DNA of 64,000 nucleotides from Rotaria sp. Silwood1 (taxonomy: Eukaryota; Rotifera; Eurotatoria; Philodinida; Philodinidae): the NCBI GenBank assembly GCA_905250075.1, contig CAJNOP010000208.1:21682-85681 (forward strand). The letters are read 5' to 3'. Positions 1-13,000 of this stretch are shown here, in pieces (positions within the stretch are counted from its first letter, which is position 1; the number at the start of each line of letters is the position of its first letter). A program made the translations under genes and the position numbers. Below the pieces are notes generated by a model that saw nothing but the letters and a program-made list of their open reading frames with translations, was not told the origin of the DNA and did no database searches.

Positions 1-102
1 CTCTTGTGACAAGCTTATAGAGAAAATCTTATAAGGGTAAAATCATTTCGGATCTTGCATGATCTGACGTCAGGTTTTTAACCTGGGAATTTACGACTAA
101 CT

Positions 103-235
103 TACGACCATATACGGTCGTATACTACACTTGTACACGACAGTCGTTTATTTTCAACGTATACGGTGATCGTAATTTAACGTACGGCATCGTATACGAT
201 GCCGTTTCTAGACGTATTTCTTCGTATACGACTGT
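103..235. repeat. GTATAC-rich patch with 22-bp palindrome
   Basis: The hexamer GTATAC, itself a palindrome, occurs four times preceded by C (near 120, 159, 191 and 226), spaced about 32-39 bp. One copy is the centre of a perfect 22-bp palindrome at 184-205. Another is next to a 7-bp-arm hairpin at 103-122 (TACGACC / GGTCGTA). The patch is also richer in CpG than its surroundings. It could be a degenerate tandem repeat, a cluster of binding sites or the end of a transposable element. The sequence does not decide between these. Confidence 0.45.
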
Positions 236-1037
236 TTACTATCGTGCCTTTTCGACCTGGGTAGCTTCTTTATGTGACGATGAATGATTCAATCTTCAAC
301 CCACCATTCACATGTAAGACGTTAAATGCATCGATATTTTAATTAATTGTCGCCTTCTGCGATTTAAAATCATCCGTCATGAGGTCTCGAGCGTCGGAGA
401 AAAATTTCCGAATGGCTACCAAGCAATGAGCTATCAATTTAAAAGAATTGAAGATCTAGTCTGCAGTTAGCTGACATTCCATCCAGCGCGCAGCGCTGAA
501 TGGCAGTCTAGTTTATCTTTCTTTATTTGCAATAAAAAAAACAAAAATTACTGATTCAGACAAACGAAGAAAGAAAGACGAGAGAAAATTGTGTGTATTG
601 CGGTGCATATTTGTACTCTACTAGGGGTTGCGGTGATGATGTTTTTTTCCTATTCTCTTTCGTTTTTGTTTACAGCTACATGTGATATCCTTGGCAAACG
701 AATTTTCGCTTTTGCTCGTATGCATTATTTTGAATATTACAAATCGCGATGAAAGAATCGGCGTAGCACGATATATGACGTCCGCGATGATAAAGGATGG
801 ATGTTTTTTTTTTCGTAATTCGCTCCCATTAAGTTAAGGGACCATCAAAAAAAGCCAATTTTAGTCAAATGTATCGATTTTATGGTTTATAGCATGTTCG
901 ATAGAGCGAAACGTCTACTTTCAAATGCAATATTGTTTATTGATTTTATAATGAGATTTAAGGACATTACATAGGTTTTTCTGAACCTTCCTATAGAGGA
1001 AATTAATGGTTTTTTTTCTGAGAAATTTTGATTTTTA

Positions 1038-1372
1038 CGTTCCATACATTCTACATTTCTTCGTCATTTTAAATGTTAGAAAGCTCGACTCGGTGTTGAA
1101 TGGAAGTACAGATTAGCATTACAACCTAATAGAGCTGGATCTTTCGATCTTCACATTAATGTTTAAAGAAAAAACTAACCGTTTTGGCTTTATTCTCCCT
1201 AGGTTTTCCATATTTCATTTACGAACTTTTCTAGGAACACAAAGTAAGAGAAAATCGAAAAAATTAGGTCCTACTAAATTATAGAGCTAATTTTTATCTT
1301 CATTTTGACAGCAAACTGAGCTTTCTAAAATTTAAAATAACAGAGAAATCTAGGATGCATGGAAACCTAAAT
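1038..1372. repeat. Weak inverted repeat (degenerate foldback)
   Basis: The left arm around 1038-1100 and the reverse complement of the right arm around 1310-1372 share a series of matching blocks, including TTTTAAAT-TTAGAAAGCTC and a TTCCAT start. Identity by eye is roughly 70 percent over about 60 bp. It looks like an old, decayed foldback element. Confidence is low because the region is AT-rich. Confidence 0.35.
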
Positions 1373-2899
1373 TTTGACCTGTATTCTGTTTTTATTATTC
1401 ATTTTCTTCGATGATTCAATGAATATAAAGACAATAATAGTTAGCGTCATCTATCGTAATATGTCTCACATGAGGCTAACGTACGTAATACACATTGATA
1501 AAAGCTTCGATTGATATCTAATATATTTAGATTTTACCTCACATTTAATTAATAATAGGAAGATTAAAATTTTTAAAAAAAAATTGTTTTACGTTTTTCT
1601 CAAAATTGATTTTTTTTTTCGATAACAATCGAACTACAAACGAATGTTTTTTTAGAAATTTGTATTATTTTTTTCATCGATAGATACATGGATAGTTCTT
1701 CAAATGAGAGAAAGAAATTTTCTAATTAGTTGTCAATGCTAGAAGAACCCTGAGTTTTCTAGGGAAAGCATTCTTAAGAGTTCTGAATGATTTTCAAGAT
1801 TGCAATTGGTCTAAAAAATGTACAAAATTAAAAAATCCTGTTTTTTATCTGAAGCAGCAAGGAGTCCTTTTTCAAATAAAAGCAGCTCGAACTCTGCAGC
1901 TTGAAGTATATTAGAAAAGAAGTTTTGTACAGGTAAAAACCCCGTTTAACAATTTGGTTCCTAGATATCTTCTAAACGATAAGGTATAGAGGCATGAATT
2001 ATTTTAGTAATGTACTTCCATAAGTCTAATATCTATACAAAGTTTCATTAATATCTAATATACCTTGTTGAAGTTTCGTTTTTGATGGAAATCCTCAAGT
2101 AAGTATATGACTTTACTTTATGCTTAGCTTTTAACAATAAAATATAGATGACACTTCATATTTAGTTTATCTTAATTAAATCAAGTAACGTATTTAACTT
2201 TAATTAACTGAATAAAATAAAGCTAAACACTATTTTCTATCCTGTTAAGTAACTTCATTTTAACAAATAAAGTGGGTCACATTTTTCCGTAAGATACTTC
2301 AAGAAATCTACAGAAAAAAAAATTTCATTGAAATTATTAAACCCATCACAATAAAAAATGATCTATTTTTAATCAATAAAATAGAACGGATAGTTTTGAT
2401 CAATTTATTTCTATGAATTTGATTAAAAATAAAATTAATTGTATTTACTGCATTAAAATGTTGTTTTCAATCGATGAATTTCTTTTTAATATCTGTCTTA
2501 TCAACAGAAATACCTTTTTTTTTTCTGTATAAAATTCATGAAAAGTCATGATATTTATTGTTAGTTTTCAATTTCCTAAGTGATTATGGTTTGGCAGATG
2601 ATTAGTCATAAAAGAATTTTATATGACGTTTGTTGAATGAAAACGTAAATATGTCAATAATTAAGGCAATCATCTCTATCTATCCTTTGTCGATTTGATG
2701 ATGAAACGATATATAATCAAAATTCGTCTAGATTTTCCTATCTGATTAAGGAAATCGATTAGTTTAGTCGCTGCATCAATTACTTCATTGTCTTGTTTCA
2801 CCTTTTTGTTTCATTATGTTTTTTTTGTTTTCTCACCATTTTTCATATGGTAATATAAGTTGGAGCGAAAAGAATAAATAATACAGTTGACTTAATTTA

Positions 2900-3660
2900 C
2901 TAGTAGTTTATATACTAGTACTTATAGGATGCGAAAAGTAGTGGTATCATTATCTTATTCCTTAATACAAAAGTGGAATAGATTTTCGTTTTTTTTTAAT
3001 GTAGTGATAGAGAAAATGATGCTTAATTTTTCAATGCTATTTGATCATTCTTCAACTAATATCATAATAATAAAATTTCGATAAGAACTGTTTTTTGTGT
3101 AAAACTTCACTAGTATGTAAGACAGATAAAATGGTCATTCTTTGCATTTTTTTCGCATTTCAATATTCAATCAGTTAATAGGCTGTATTTAAAAAAAATA
3201 TACTACAAAATGCAGCGTAAAAAGTTCTACAATACACATAGTAAAGGTTACTTTAATTTTGTATTTCTTATTTTCAAAAAAAAAAAAAAAAAGAAAACTT
3301 CTGTGTCATCGACTTTCGCTGTTCCAAGAAAATTGTAAAGCTATTCACATTGCATCTTATTTTATATTTTTAATACAACCTATTAACTGATTGAATATTG
3401 AAATGTAAAAAATGCAAAGAGTGGTCATTTTTAATCTGCTTCATGCATAAATGAAGTTTAACACAAAAAATAGGTTCATATCAAAATTTTATTATTACAA
3501 TAGTAGCTGAAGAATGATGAAATAACATAGAAAAATCAAGAATTGTTTTCTCTATCACTACATAAAAAAAAGAAAACCTTTTCAATCGTTGTATTGAGAA
3601 ATAGAATAATGACGCTACTACTTTTTATTTTACCCCAAGTAATATACAAATAGTAATATG
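2900..3660. mobile_element. Foldback / MITE-like element, long inverted repeat
   Basis: Bases about 2900-3235 pair with the reverse complement of about 3330-3660. Shared blocks include TAGTGATAGAGAAAA, CAATATTCAATCAGTTAATAG and GTTTTTTGTGT-AAACTTCA. The arms are about 330 bp and roughly 75-80 percent identical by eye, around a spacer of about 100 bp that carries a 16-base A run. There is no coding sequence, so it would be non-autonomous. Its inner part (GATGCAGCGTAAAAAG and flanks) is shared with the element in intron 1 of the giant gene, so the two belong to one family. I could not define a target-site duplication. Confidence 0.75.
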
Positions 3661-4012
3661 TGTAATAGATATATACAAGTAATGTCATTTTTATAACAAA
3701 GATTTTATATTAAAATAATTTTTTTCTAACTACATTTAATATATTAAACTTCAGGATGATTTTAATTATATCTATAGTAAATGTCTCTTTTTCTTGATTT
3801 TTTGATTCGTTACTTCATAGATATTTTTTATTGTGGATTTAACCTTTTTTTTTTTTCATTTTGTCAGTTCTTATTAATGAAAATGTGTCAGCCTTCATTT
3901 GATTTATCTGTTTAATAGAATAATTGTATGTGACAAGACTATAGTGATGTGTACTTTTGTTTCTAGATATACATTGAATTGTCATAAAATTGAAGTTCTT
4001 TTTCATTGAACC

Positions 4013-7000
4013 GTGGCTCAACGTACAACATCATCGACGATCAACGTCGGTGAAACATGCAATCAATTGAAGACTGCATTGGTAAATGTACTCGATCGTC
4101 AAGGTGAAACAATGCCCGTTCAAGTGCTAATCGATCGTCTTGTTGACAATGTACATCGATTGGCTACTGTGGACACAGCTGGTGATATTCTTCGTTTCAT
4201 CTTCTATCCATTCGGTACACGAGCACTTGATCATGGATCTCAGGTAAAAAGCTGATCAAATGATTAATGTAATGAATCTTTTGAATAATTATTTGATGAT
4301 AGAGAGTAATTGTTAAAAAAAAATCCGATATACATATTCTATATTGAGATCAAACAGAGTAAAGTGAATGGAATCAAACTTGGGAGAAATCGCACCGAAG
4401 AACTGGAAACATAGGAGTGTCGTTGAGTTCGAATTATGTCAAACACATCTATTATATCCTCCCCCGGACAAAAAAAACCCGCCTTTTTCCATTTCATTCT
4501 TTCACTACTTAATACAGTGTATTAAAAAAAAACAAAATATACCACAAGATGCAGCATGAAAAGAACTACAATTTACGCAAGACCTCTTTTTTTACAGTTG
4601 CCATCTTTGTTTTCAAAATGGATAAAACTTTGAGCAACCAAATTTCGACCTTGCGAGAAAAAGATGTCTTTTTTGGTACCAGATGAATTCGTTTTTTCTT
4701 ATTTCATCTTTTCATTATCTGATATTGTTTATTTAAAAAAAAACGAAATATACCACTGGATGCAGCGTAAAAAGCCCTAAAATTTATACAGTAAATCTTC
4801 TTGTAGTTGTTTTTAACAAAAGCAAAATTGTGTACTGCCAATTTTCTCATGGTCGAAATTTGGTTATTCAAAGTTTTGTCCATTTTGAAAACAAAGAGGG
4901 CAACTGTAAAAAAAAAGCGGTCTTGCGTAAATTGTAGTTCTTTTCACACTGCATCTTATGGTATATTTTGTTTTTTTTTAATACACTGTATTAAGTGGTG
5001 AAAAAATGAAATATAGATGGAGAAGATCAAATGTTCATATGTAATGAGATATTGTAGAAATATTGATTTTTCTATTTTTGATTCCATCTGATAAGTTTTA
5101 CTCTAATATAAAAATGATGAATAATTGTGATATTTTTCGATTATTTAGCTCTTGGCTATCAAGATGGCTAAACTTATGCAATGGTGGCTAACAGTAAAAC
5201 CAAGTGAAGCACCATCCAAAGGTTTGCTCGAATTAATTCGTGAACGACGCATTATTATTATACAACAAATCGAAGGTCGACTCATTCCGAGGTGAGTGCT
5301 ATTTAAGCAAGTACATTAACAAGAATACATCGTTTTTTTCGTATACACAATACTTAGAAATTTACAAATATTCTGTGATAGATAGTTAACTCATATGAAG
5401 TCATTCAGTGTGTGTCGATAGCTTGCTATTGTTTGATATTGACTTTCTCAGCATTCGTTTTTAAATGATAAATAGCATAGTATATTTTCCTATATGATGA
5501 AGAACAAAATTTCTGTAAACTTGAATTTGACTGAAAGTAAAATATCAAAAATAAAACTTATACATATGTTAAAAGATGCAAATGTTAAACATGATAGTGC
5601 ATAGATTAACAAATTTGTTCATTCTCATCCACATTTTAATAGCCATTTTTTGATTTTCTGCTTTTGTTTTCGACATTATGCAGGATAACCAAATTTTCCG
5701 CATGATATCTAACAGTAAACCTTGAAAAAGTTAAAGAAAATGATTATTATTATACATAGAAATAACATTTCATGGGCATTGTTTATGAAAAATTCGAAAT
5801 AATCGTGAAAAAATCTGTAAAATTCTATAGTTTCTCTTTCGTCAAGATTTATAAGATATTATTAAAACTCAAAGATGATAAAATACGATTAAAAATAAAT
5901 ATAATATAATATACAAGATATAGAAATGAATTGTCATTGTTTTTTCTTGTTTTAAAGAGTGAATTATCTCATCTGAAGCCATTCATTTGCAACAATTTTG
6001 TCTGAGCTTCATTTCTTGTTGATAAATAAAAAATGTAGAATTCTTACTTCATGATCAAAACACAAAGATTGACTCAATTAATTAAACTTCAAAAAAAAAT
6101 CTATTGAAATTTTTTGAATGTTGATAGTATGAATTATCAAACACAGAAATCGGTATTTTTTCATATATTTAACTTAATTTGTTAATCATTCTGTTGTTTT
6201 ATTTCTTAGTCGACGAGATGATCCTCGAAAACCATTGACTCTACTTCATCTGATTCGTCTATTTAAATTTACACGATGCACTGGGAAAGAAATGAATGCA
6301 TTGATTGAATTACTCACTGCATGTCTCAACTACAATGAAAACAATGCTATTGATATGCAATGTTATCTCATTGCGCCGGCTCATTTTGAATCACTTTGGC
6401 GACTCTATTTTGATCCATTATTGATTGAAAAAGTAACAAGTCAAGATCCACGTGCACGCAATGATGCTCCAGGTCAAACGGCTTATTTATCAAATCAACC
6501 AATTACAGTCCGATGGACGGATGGTCGTGAAGATGCTTGTACTGATGGTGTAGTAAATGGTCGTGAACGTATTGATCATTTAGTTCATCGAGCATTAAGT
6601 GCCTGTAATGGAAAAGAGCAATTGATGAGTTTACTCACTAGTATACAAACAAGTTTATTCAAAGCTGATCATGTCTTTTCAGCTTGGCAACTTCTTTATC
6701 GTCATATCAAGACATTCGATTATTTTGACAAAGATATTAGTGAATTTTTATTCGATCGTTTACAAGACGTTGATATGATAGGTTATGAAAATCAACTGTA
6801 TAAATTTATTATCGATCATTCATTTGAGATTTGGCCATCAATGATCAATAATGATCTACTTGAATCAGTTCGTTATCGAATTGTTCAACTCATACAAATA
6901 CTTATTAATAACAAGACAAATGATTCGAATCAACTTATTGAACAAATAACTGAACGTATATGTGCAAATACACCAGTAAACAATGTACGTGGTCATCTTT

Positions 7001-10000
7001 GTTTCTTCGTACTTCTTCATGAGTTACTTCCGATTTATTACAAAGTAGTCTTAATTAGTGCAATTAAAAAAACCAATCTGAATATGTTGATATGGTATGT
7101 TGATTTTATTATGGATGATAACGATGAAATTGATAATAAAGCAAATCATCGTTTTATTCTATTGTCAATTTTGAAATATACAAGTATGTTTACTGAACAT
7201 AATCTACTCCAGCTATGGTTCGATCGTTTGATACTTCATCCACTCAATGCATTCTGTTTTCAACTCATCGAACATTCTGTTTGTCCTACGACTACACTTG
7301 CAACTTATGTACAACATGCCAATGAAACACAAGTTCAACAAGTTCTCAATTGTATTCGATTCGATTTAGCTCAAGAATATATTCCTATCTTATTAACAAT
7401 TCTGGAATCATTAGCTAAAAGTATTCATACACAAAAATATCTTTTTCGATCGGATGATCTTCATCAAACTATTCAATCATGGTTACAATTGATTACTCTA
7501 CCATCGACTATCATTCGACTCATTGAATTACTTCTCGATATTGGCTACTCAAAATATAATAAACATACAGTCGATATTGCTCAGTTCTTTCTCAATGACT
7601 ATTCTTCTACATTGATGTCGATCAATTTCGAAAGTAATAGTCCTTTTGCTTACATTATTTTATTTATATCTTCAATTGGAAATATTGATGATATGAATAC
7701 AATCGATACAAATTCGATCGGAGAACGACTTATGAAACTTTTATTTAAAAGTGTCGATGAAACAATCCATAGTGATAATAGTCCAAGTTCATCTCATTTA
7801 CTTAGTCTCAGTAGAGAAATTGTCAAGGCTCAATCACGTACTAAAATGATTCCACTTCTTTCATTATTTGTACCTGATCTTATGGGTCTATTAGGTCGTA
7901 CCGGTCAATTGAAAAAAGCTGGTATTACTTTACTCGCTGAAATCTTAGATTTATCGGCAAATGAACGTTCTGTATTGACGGGTAATGTTCAACATGAATC
8001 AATAACAGACAATGATAATGAATTATTTACTGAAATTCAACAACAACAAACATTATTCTTCAGTAGTGAACAATCAAATACATCGAAAATTGTACGTGTA
8101 CGACATGAAGATTTTCTCAAAGCTCATAAACTTCTAGAAAACTTGAACAAAGCACAACCGAACAAAATCGATCAGATTCTTCGATCTCATCTATCATACA
8201 CACGTTCTAATGCATCAGTCGTCAATGATCAAGAAAAACGAGATCGACTTGTTCTTACTGATACAGCACGTGAGAATGTCTCGAAAGTACTTGAAGTACT
8301 TGATGATCCTATTCCAATCTTACTCGAAGGAAGTACAGGTGTTGGCAAGAGTGCCAGTGTCATGGAAGCAGCTCATCAATCAGGACATATTCTCATACGT
8401 TATAATATGTCATCACGTGTTACAATCGATGATCTACTTGGTAAAATAGCGCTAGTACTTGATGAACAATCTCAAACAACACGTTTACAATTTGTTGATG
8501 GACCATTTACTACTGCATTTACACACGGTTATTGGATACTTTTTGATGAACTCAATCTGGCTCAAGATACGGTACTTCAAGCTATCGAATCAGCTCTTGA
8601 TACACGTCAATTGATCATTCGTAATGCGAGTTCTGCTCAACAATCAGTTGTCGTACATCGAATGCATCCAGATTTTCGATTATTTGCTACACAAAATCCA
8701 AATACAGGCTTTTTTAAAGGCAAACGAGAAAAATTATCTCCATCATTTCTTAGTCGTTTTCGTCCACTTATATTCAAAGAATTACCTGATTGTGAATGGC
8801 GTGAAATCGTTCAACAACGACTATCATTTTTTATACCTGATCAAGCTGAAGTTTTGGCCGAACTTCTAGTATCACATTTCAATGCTAGTATAAAGAAAGC
8901 TCTAAATGATTCTACACAGACATATATCGAAACTGGTCCCTATGCTGAAATTTCAATTCGTGAACTTCTCAAATGGGTCGAATTACTTATCTGCTGGCAA
9001 AAACAGAATGTTTCATGGTCTCATGATGTAACTTCTCGTCTTTCTTTTCTCAGTTTCAGTGCATGGTGTGTCTATGGTGCACGATACCGTGCAGCAGGTC
9101 GTATTCTAATCGAAAATATTCTAACTGACAATGGCAAAGGTGGTTGGGGACGTCCAGCTCTACACAGTATCAAAATGTCTATTGATCATAATCAGAATTA
9201 TGTCTACTTCGATAATATTCGCTATCCGATTCGATTAGAATTAGATAATGATGATGATGCAAGAAAAGAATGGATATCAACATTTACTGCAGCCAATCTT
9301 GAAACAGCCGATTATGATCAAAATATATGGAATCTAGCTCTTAAATTACATGTAACTATCCATAGAGTATTAATGACAAATGAATTTATTCATTTGCATG
9401 GTATCTATCGTATTGATCGTTCTTGGCTTTGGGAATGGCTTATCTCAGCAGCTCGTTTAAATCTTCTTGGACAACGAAAAGATTTCATATATCATGGCTG
9501 TAAGATGTATCAAAGTCGTTTTCGTCATATTCAAGCACAAGAAACAATTCGTAATTGTTTCAATCAAATATTTAACGATTCTGATTTGACACGAAAAATT
9601 ACATCTGATGATGTTTTCATACGACCAGAAATGCCCTATGTGCTTACCGATCGTGTATTGTCAACAATCAAACAAGTATGTTTCAATATGAATATTAAAC
9701 AACCGATTTTAATTACGGGAGCTGAAGGATGTGGTAAATCAGAACTTTTATTGACGTTAGCTTGGTTCTGTGGTCAACAAGTACATCAATTGAATATTAC
9801 TCCTGAAACTGAACCATCAGCTCTCGTTGGTCAACTTATTCCAAATGATAACAAAGATGAAAATGATCCTAATTATGGTAAAAAATTGATTTGGCAACAT
9901 GGATGTGTTACTCAAGCATATATTAATGGTCAATGGGCACTTCTAGACAATCTTAGTTCGGCTGAATCATCAGTACTTGAACGACTTAATCCTGTTCTTG

Positions 10001-13000
10001 AACAAAAGCCTATGCTAATATTAACAGAAAAAGGTGATGTTAATGAACAACCTATGCATGTAAATTATCAACTTGTAGCCACAATGACACCACCAGATGC
10101 TCGTTATTCATCACAAACTAGTTCGAGTAGTTCGACCAATGAACTTTCACCAGCACTTTACAATCGTTTTGCTGTTATTCATATGGAAGATCTGTCATTC
10201 GATATTATTCATGATTCACAAGAATTAATTCTCATTACTAAAGCACTTCTATCTGATGAACCTACTATTGATCATACATTGGTCATTGAATTATGTCAAA
10301 CAATTCTTTCGTTTTATAAATCTAATACGAAGAATTTTCCTAAGTTTACTTTACGTAATATTATTCGATTGCTTGACAGTATCTATCTTCTTCAGTTAAG
10401 ATTCAAATCGACACTTGATTTCATCTCCAGTCTATGGACAGCTTATCATGTAACAATTGCCAATCAAATTAAAAGTGAAGAACTTCGAAATCAAATTACT
10501 AATCAAATCAAACAATTACTTGAGAAAGATCGATCAACAATCGCACTTCATCAACCAAAATTCACTGATTGGATTCATGAGAGCACTGAACATATCTTAA
10601 CTGAAAGTCGACTAAATTACGCAAATGCAGTATTAGGTGCTGTAGCATGTAACATTCCTCTTCTACTTGAAGGGCCAGCAGCAGTTGGTAAAACAGCACT
10701 TATTTCCTATTTATGTAAACACATGAAACCACAAACATTAAATAATACTTCAAACACAACAATTCAACTTGAACGAGTCAATAATACAGATACAACAACG
10801 ATTCAAGACTATCTTGGTACATTTCTACCTTTCAATGATGGTTTTACTTTTCAGAAAGGAGCTCTTTATAGAGCTATGGAGAATGGTTGGTGGTTTCTTG
10901 CCGATGAATTTAATTTGGCTGATCCATCAGTTATGAATATGTTATTTCCATTACTTGAAGGTAAAAATATCATTACCATTCCATCAAGTGGCAAAATAAT
11001 CAAGGCTAAATCCGGTTTTCAATTTTTTGCAACACAAAATGATGCTTCATATGCTAATCGACATCAACTACCTGTGTCATTACGAAATCGTTTTCTTGAA
11101 GTTCAATTCGGTGAATTTCCAAAAAATGAACTACCAGAAATTATTCGAAGACGTAATGAAATTGGAAAACAAAAACCATTATGTTTAACAGATGCATCGA
11201 CTTCTCAACTTGCCGAATTCTATCATCGAGTTATTCGCACTCAATCACGTATTACATTTCGTGAATTAGTGAAATGGCTTCATCGACATGCTCTGTTTTC
11301 ATCTGAAAAAGAACTTTGGCCTATTGTTGGTGCTTCGCTTTTGGGTGCCAAATATCCAGTCGATTCTACTATGCGACAAATACTTCTCAATGATCTACAA
11401 TCAATCTGGTCTAAAATTCGTATGTCACCCAATCCACAGATCGAAGTTAAAGAAATCGGTGGACAAGTTCGTTTTCGGGAAGGTGAACTCTATGTCGATA
11501 TACCAAATATGAGTTTAACTGACAGTCTAGTTCTTACATCACCTGAAACATTTCATCGTTCGCTTGTTCGTCTTGCTCTAGCCGTTCATGCCAAAGAACC
11601 TGTTTTGCTCATTGGACCAACTTCATGTAAGACATTACTTGTAGAAACATGGACTCGACTTTCAAATCGATCGAATGAACTCGTCAAAGTACATTTGACA
11701 CCAGATACAGAAGCTAGTGATCTAATTGGTGAAATTCAACCTTATTCGTTTCTTGATCTACTTAAACGATTACCAAGTATGGCTGAACGTGTTTATATTC
11801 GTTTTCGAAGTCTTTGTCGACATCATAGTACAACAGGTGAAGTAACAATTAATGATGAAATTTTTCTTAAAAATCTACGTGATATCATTACCAGTCGACT
11901 TCCTGATGCCATTCAAGAATTTGAAATAGCCTATACACGTGATGAAGAACATCGAAAACAAAACAATGATCTTCATGATAACTTTACAGTACTTCGTGCA
12001 CAAGCTGAAGCTATACTCTTGCCAATATCATCTATTGAAATTCTTGCTGAGAATGAGAAAGATATGGAATCGACTATAAGTCTACCAATCTCTTCTTCTC
12101 AAATGAGACCAACAATAAACACATCGTTTCCTAGTTTCTACGAATTGGATGATTCCTATGATACTTCATATCAACCTGATATGGGACAAGTCTATTCAGA
12201 CGGATCCTTTGACATGATGGATGATGGATTTGGAAATTATAACGAAAATTTCAATCATCGAGATGTATCAACCATAGGTACTAGCACTACAACAACAGAT
12301 TATTTTGATGATGGTTTTGGGCAACCAGCACCTCCACTAAAATCAAATGTTCCATCGCAAGAACACGTGTATGAACTTGATGATGGCTTTGATCAGTCAG
12401 TATCTTCATCGCGATTGAATGTTTCATCAGAAGAAACTATTTTCGAATTAGATGATGGATTCGATGTACTTGTTCATGTGGAAAAACCCGAAATTCTATC
12501 GGAATCAGAGAAAGAATCAAAGGATCAACTACAACCGATGATACTTGATGATGGCTTTTCTAACATGATAAACGCAACAACAGCAACAATGACTACTACT
12601 ACCGAATCAATTCTACCATCTACTACACATTCGAATCCAGTCTATGAAATAGAATTTCCCGAAAAACTGATGATTACTATTGAGGAAATTCATGATGAAT
12701 TCAAAAAAATGCTTCAACAGACCAATTATGCTTCATTTACAGCCAAAGATGCAACATTACGTGATTATCAATCGAAATTCAATGATGTCTGGGAACGTCT
12801 AACATCACGTAATTTCGATCGTACGAAACCAATATTTCTCTTCAATGATGGACCAGTAACTATGGCAGCTAAACGAGGTGGTATTCTCTTTCTTGAAGAT
12901 CTCGATCTACCAAGTCAAGCAGTAATTGAACGATTGAATTCTATGCTCGAGCCAAGTCCTACTTTTGCACTTACTGAAGATATAACAAGTCATGCTGAAA

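Larger units (their letters stand above)
1..4012. other. Non-coding region upstream of the giant gene
   Basis: No open reading frame with coding character is visible on either strand. The sequence is AT-rich with many homopolymer runs. It contains a GTATAC-rich patch with a 22-bp palindrome at 184-205, a weak inverted repeat at about 1038-1372, and a strong foldback element at about 2900-3660. A pyrimidine-rich acceptor-like site ends at about 3967 (TTTGTTTCTAG), shortly before the first supported coding sequence of the giant gene. The promoter and any 5' exon of that gene must lie here if they are in the window, but I cannot place them. Confidence 0.7.

Noticed and set aside
4807..5001. Short plus-strand open frame
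   Set aside because: It lies in the inverted-repeat arm inside intron 1 and has no family or splice context.
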